Of a stretch of DNA of 64,000 bases, positions 63,675-64,000 are shown in pieces (the stretch's first letter is position 1; every line of letters starts with the position of its first letter). The position numbers were made by a program, and so were the translations under genes. The stretch is from Serratia marcescens. Its GTDB lineage: Bacteria > Pseudomonadota > Gammaproteobacteria > Enterobacterales > Enterobacteriaceae. Location: positions 2,542,001-2,606,000 of the forward strand of contig NZ_VFMJ01000001.1 in assembly GCF_006715005.1 (NCBI RefSeq). The letters run 5' to 3'. Below the pieces are notes generated by a model, which did not search any database, was not told the DNA's origin, and saw only the letters and a program-made list of their open reading frames with translations.

Positions 63675-64000
63675 TTGACCAATAACCGACTTGAATGGCA
63701 ATCTTTATTGCCGGACGTAACGCCTTATCAGGCGATATTTGATACCGCCGCTCAGTTGGCACCCGTGCCCTTTTCCGCCATTCAGCCTCGGCTGGAAAAT
63801 GCCCTGACGCTATTTTGCCACCCTCAATCGCCACCGCGTTTCATGCTGTTGAAAGCGCAAGAAACGCGAGAGTATCTGGAACTGGTTGCTAACGCCGTCA
63901 AACCGCTGCTGACGAAAGACACGGCATGCTGCGGCAGCCACTATGTCATTCAGGATGGCAAGGTCAGCGTAGAACCGGCCAGCCGTGGCGATGAACCTTT
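63675..64000 (+). CDS. ycbZ: Lon-protease-like protein YcbZ, 5' part only
   Basis: The coding frame runs off the right edge. From the TTG at 63675 it reads LTNNRLEWQSLLPDVTPYQAIF, then SAIQPRLENALTLFCHPQSPPRFMLLKAQETREYLELVANAVKPLL, the N-terminal part of the enterobacterial YcbZ/LonH family, which lies between matP and fabA. No ATG start exists in this frame near the expected N-terminus, so the TTG is inferred as the start; no strong ribosome binding site supports it. The catalytic Ser-Lys region is outside the window. Confidence 0.8.
   Translation, partial: MTNNRLEWQSLLPDVTPYQAIFDTAAQLAPVPFSAIQPRLENALTLFCHPQSPPRFMLLKAQETREYLELVANAVKPLLTKDTACCGSHYVIQDGKVSVEPASRGDEP

Overview
The window is about 64 kb of GC-rich enterobacterial chromosome. 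It most resembles Serratia, in the S. marcescens group. The strongest marker is the gene for the secreted Serratia endonuclease (nucA, 36282-37082). Long blocks also keep the usual enterobacterial gene order: pgsA-uvrC-uvrY-yecF on the left, and serT-yccA-tusE-yccX-rlmI-hspQ-yccU-yccT-mgsA-helD-yccF-yccS-sxy-sulA-ompA-matP-ycbZ on the right. No insertion sequence, integrase, CRISPR array or rRNA was seen. There are two tRNA genes, Lys(CUU) and Ser(UGA).

Layout. 1-4.5 kb is core sequence: phospholipid synthesis, excision repair, the UvrY response regulator, yecF and glpM. 4.5-6.4 kb holds two small lipoproteins, a lone phage antirepressor-like gene and an AT-rich gap with a Fur-box-like site. 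6.4-16.7 kb is a complete 4-hydroxyproline catabolic locus. One arm encodes the epimerase and a three-subunit D-hydroxyproline dehydrogenase. The other encodes the deaminase, alpha-ketoglutarate semialdehyde dehydrogenase, an APC permease and a pyrroline-carboxylate reductase-like enzyme. A PAS-AraC regulator lies between the arms. 16.7-18 kb has an unrecognised WHH-motif protein and a universal stress protein.

18.2-25.1 kb is the most unusual region. A LuxR-type quorum-sensing regulator without a LuxI partner in the window is divergent from a tight five-gene operon. The operon encodes a 3-hydroxyacyl-CoA dehydrogenase, a beta-ketoadipyl-type thiolase, a 5-aminolevulinate-synthase-like alpha-oxoamine synthase, an MFS exporter and an enoyl-CoA hydratase. 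Enterobacteria make ALA from glutamyl-tRNA, so this ALAS homologue looks like part of an aminoketone-forming specialised pathway. The acyl-CoA enzymes would supply the substrate, the MFS protein would export the product and the LuxR protein would control expression.

25-36 kb is mixed accessory and metabolic sequence: GNAT, DUF2867, an ABM-fold monooxygenase, two MFS/EamA transporters, DedA, cycA, two XRE regulators, a LysR/LysE pair and wrbA. nucA carries a near-perfect LexA box. It is followed by a DoxX-MFP-RND operon (a MexGHI-type pump) divergent from soxR, with a textbook 19-bp-spacer SoxR promoter between them. 42.4-48.6 kb is a chaperone-usher fimbrial operon. Its distal end carries two regulator-like genes: a NarL/LuxR-type protein and a protein with a RelB/DinJ-like N-terminus.

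From 49.4 kb to the end the conserved ycc/ompA region runs unbroken. It includes a sigma-32-type promoter before hspQ, a LexA box before sulA, and the start of ycbZ cut by the window edge.
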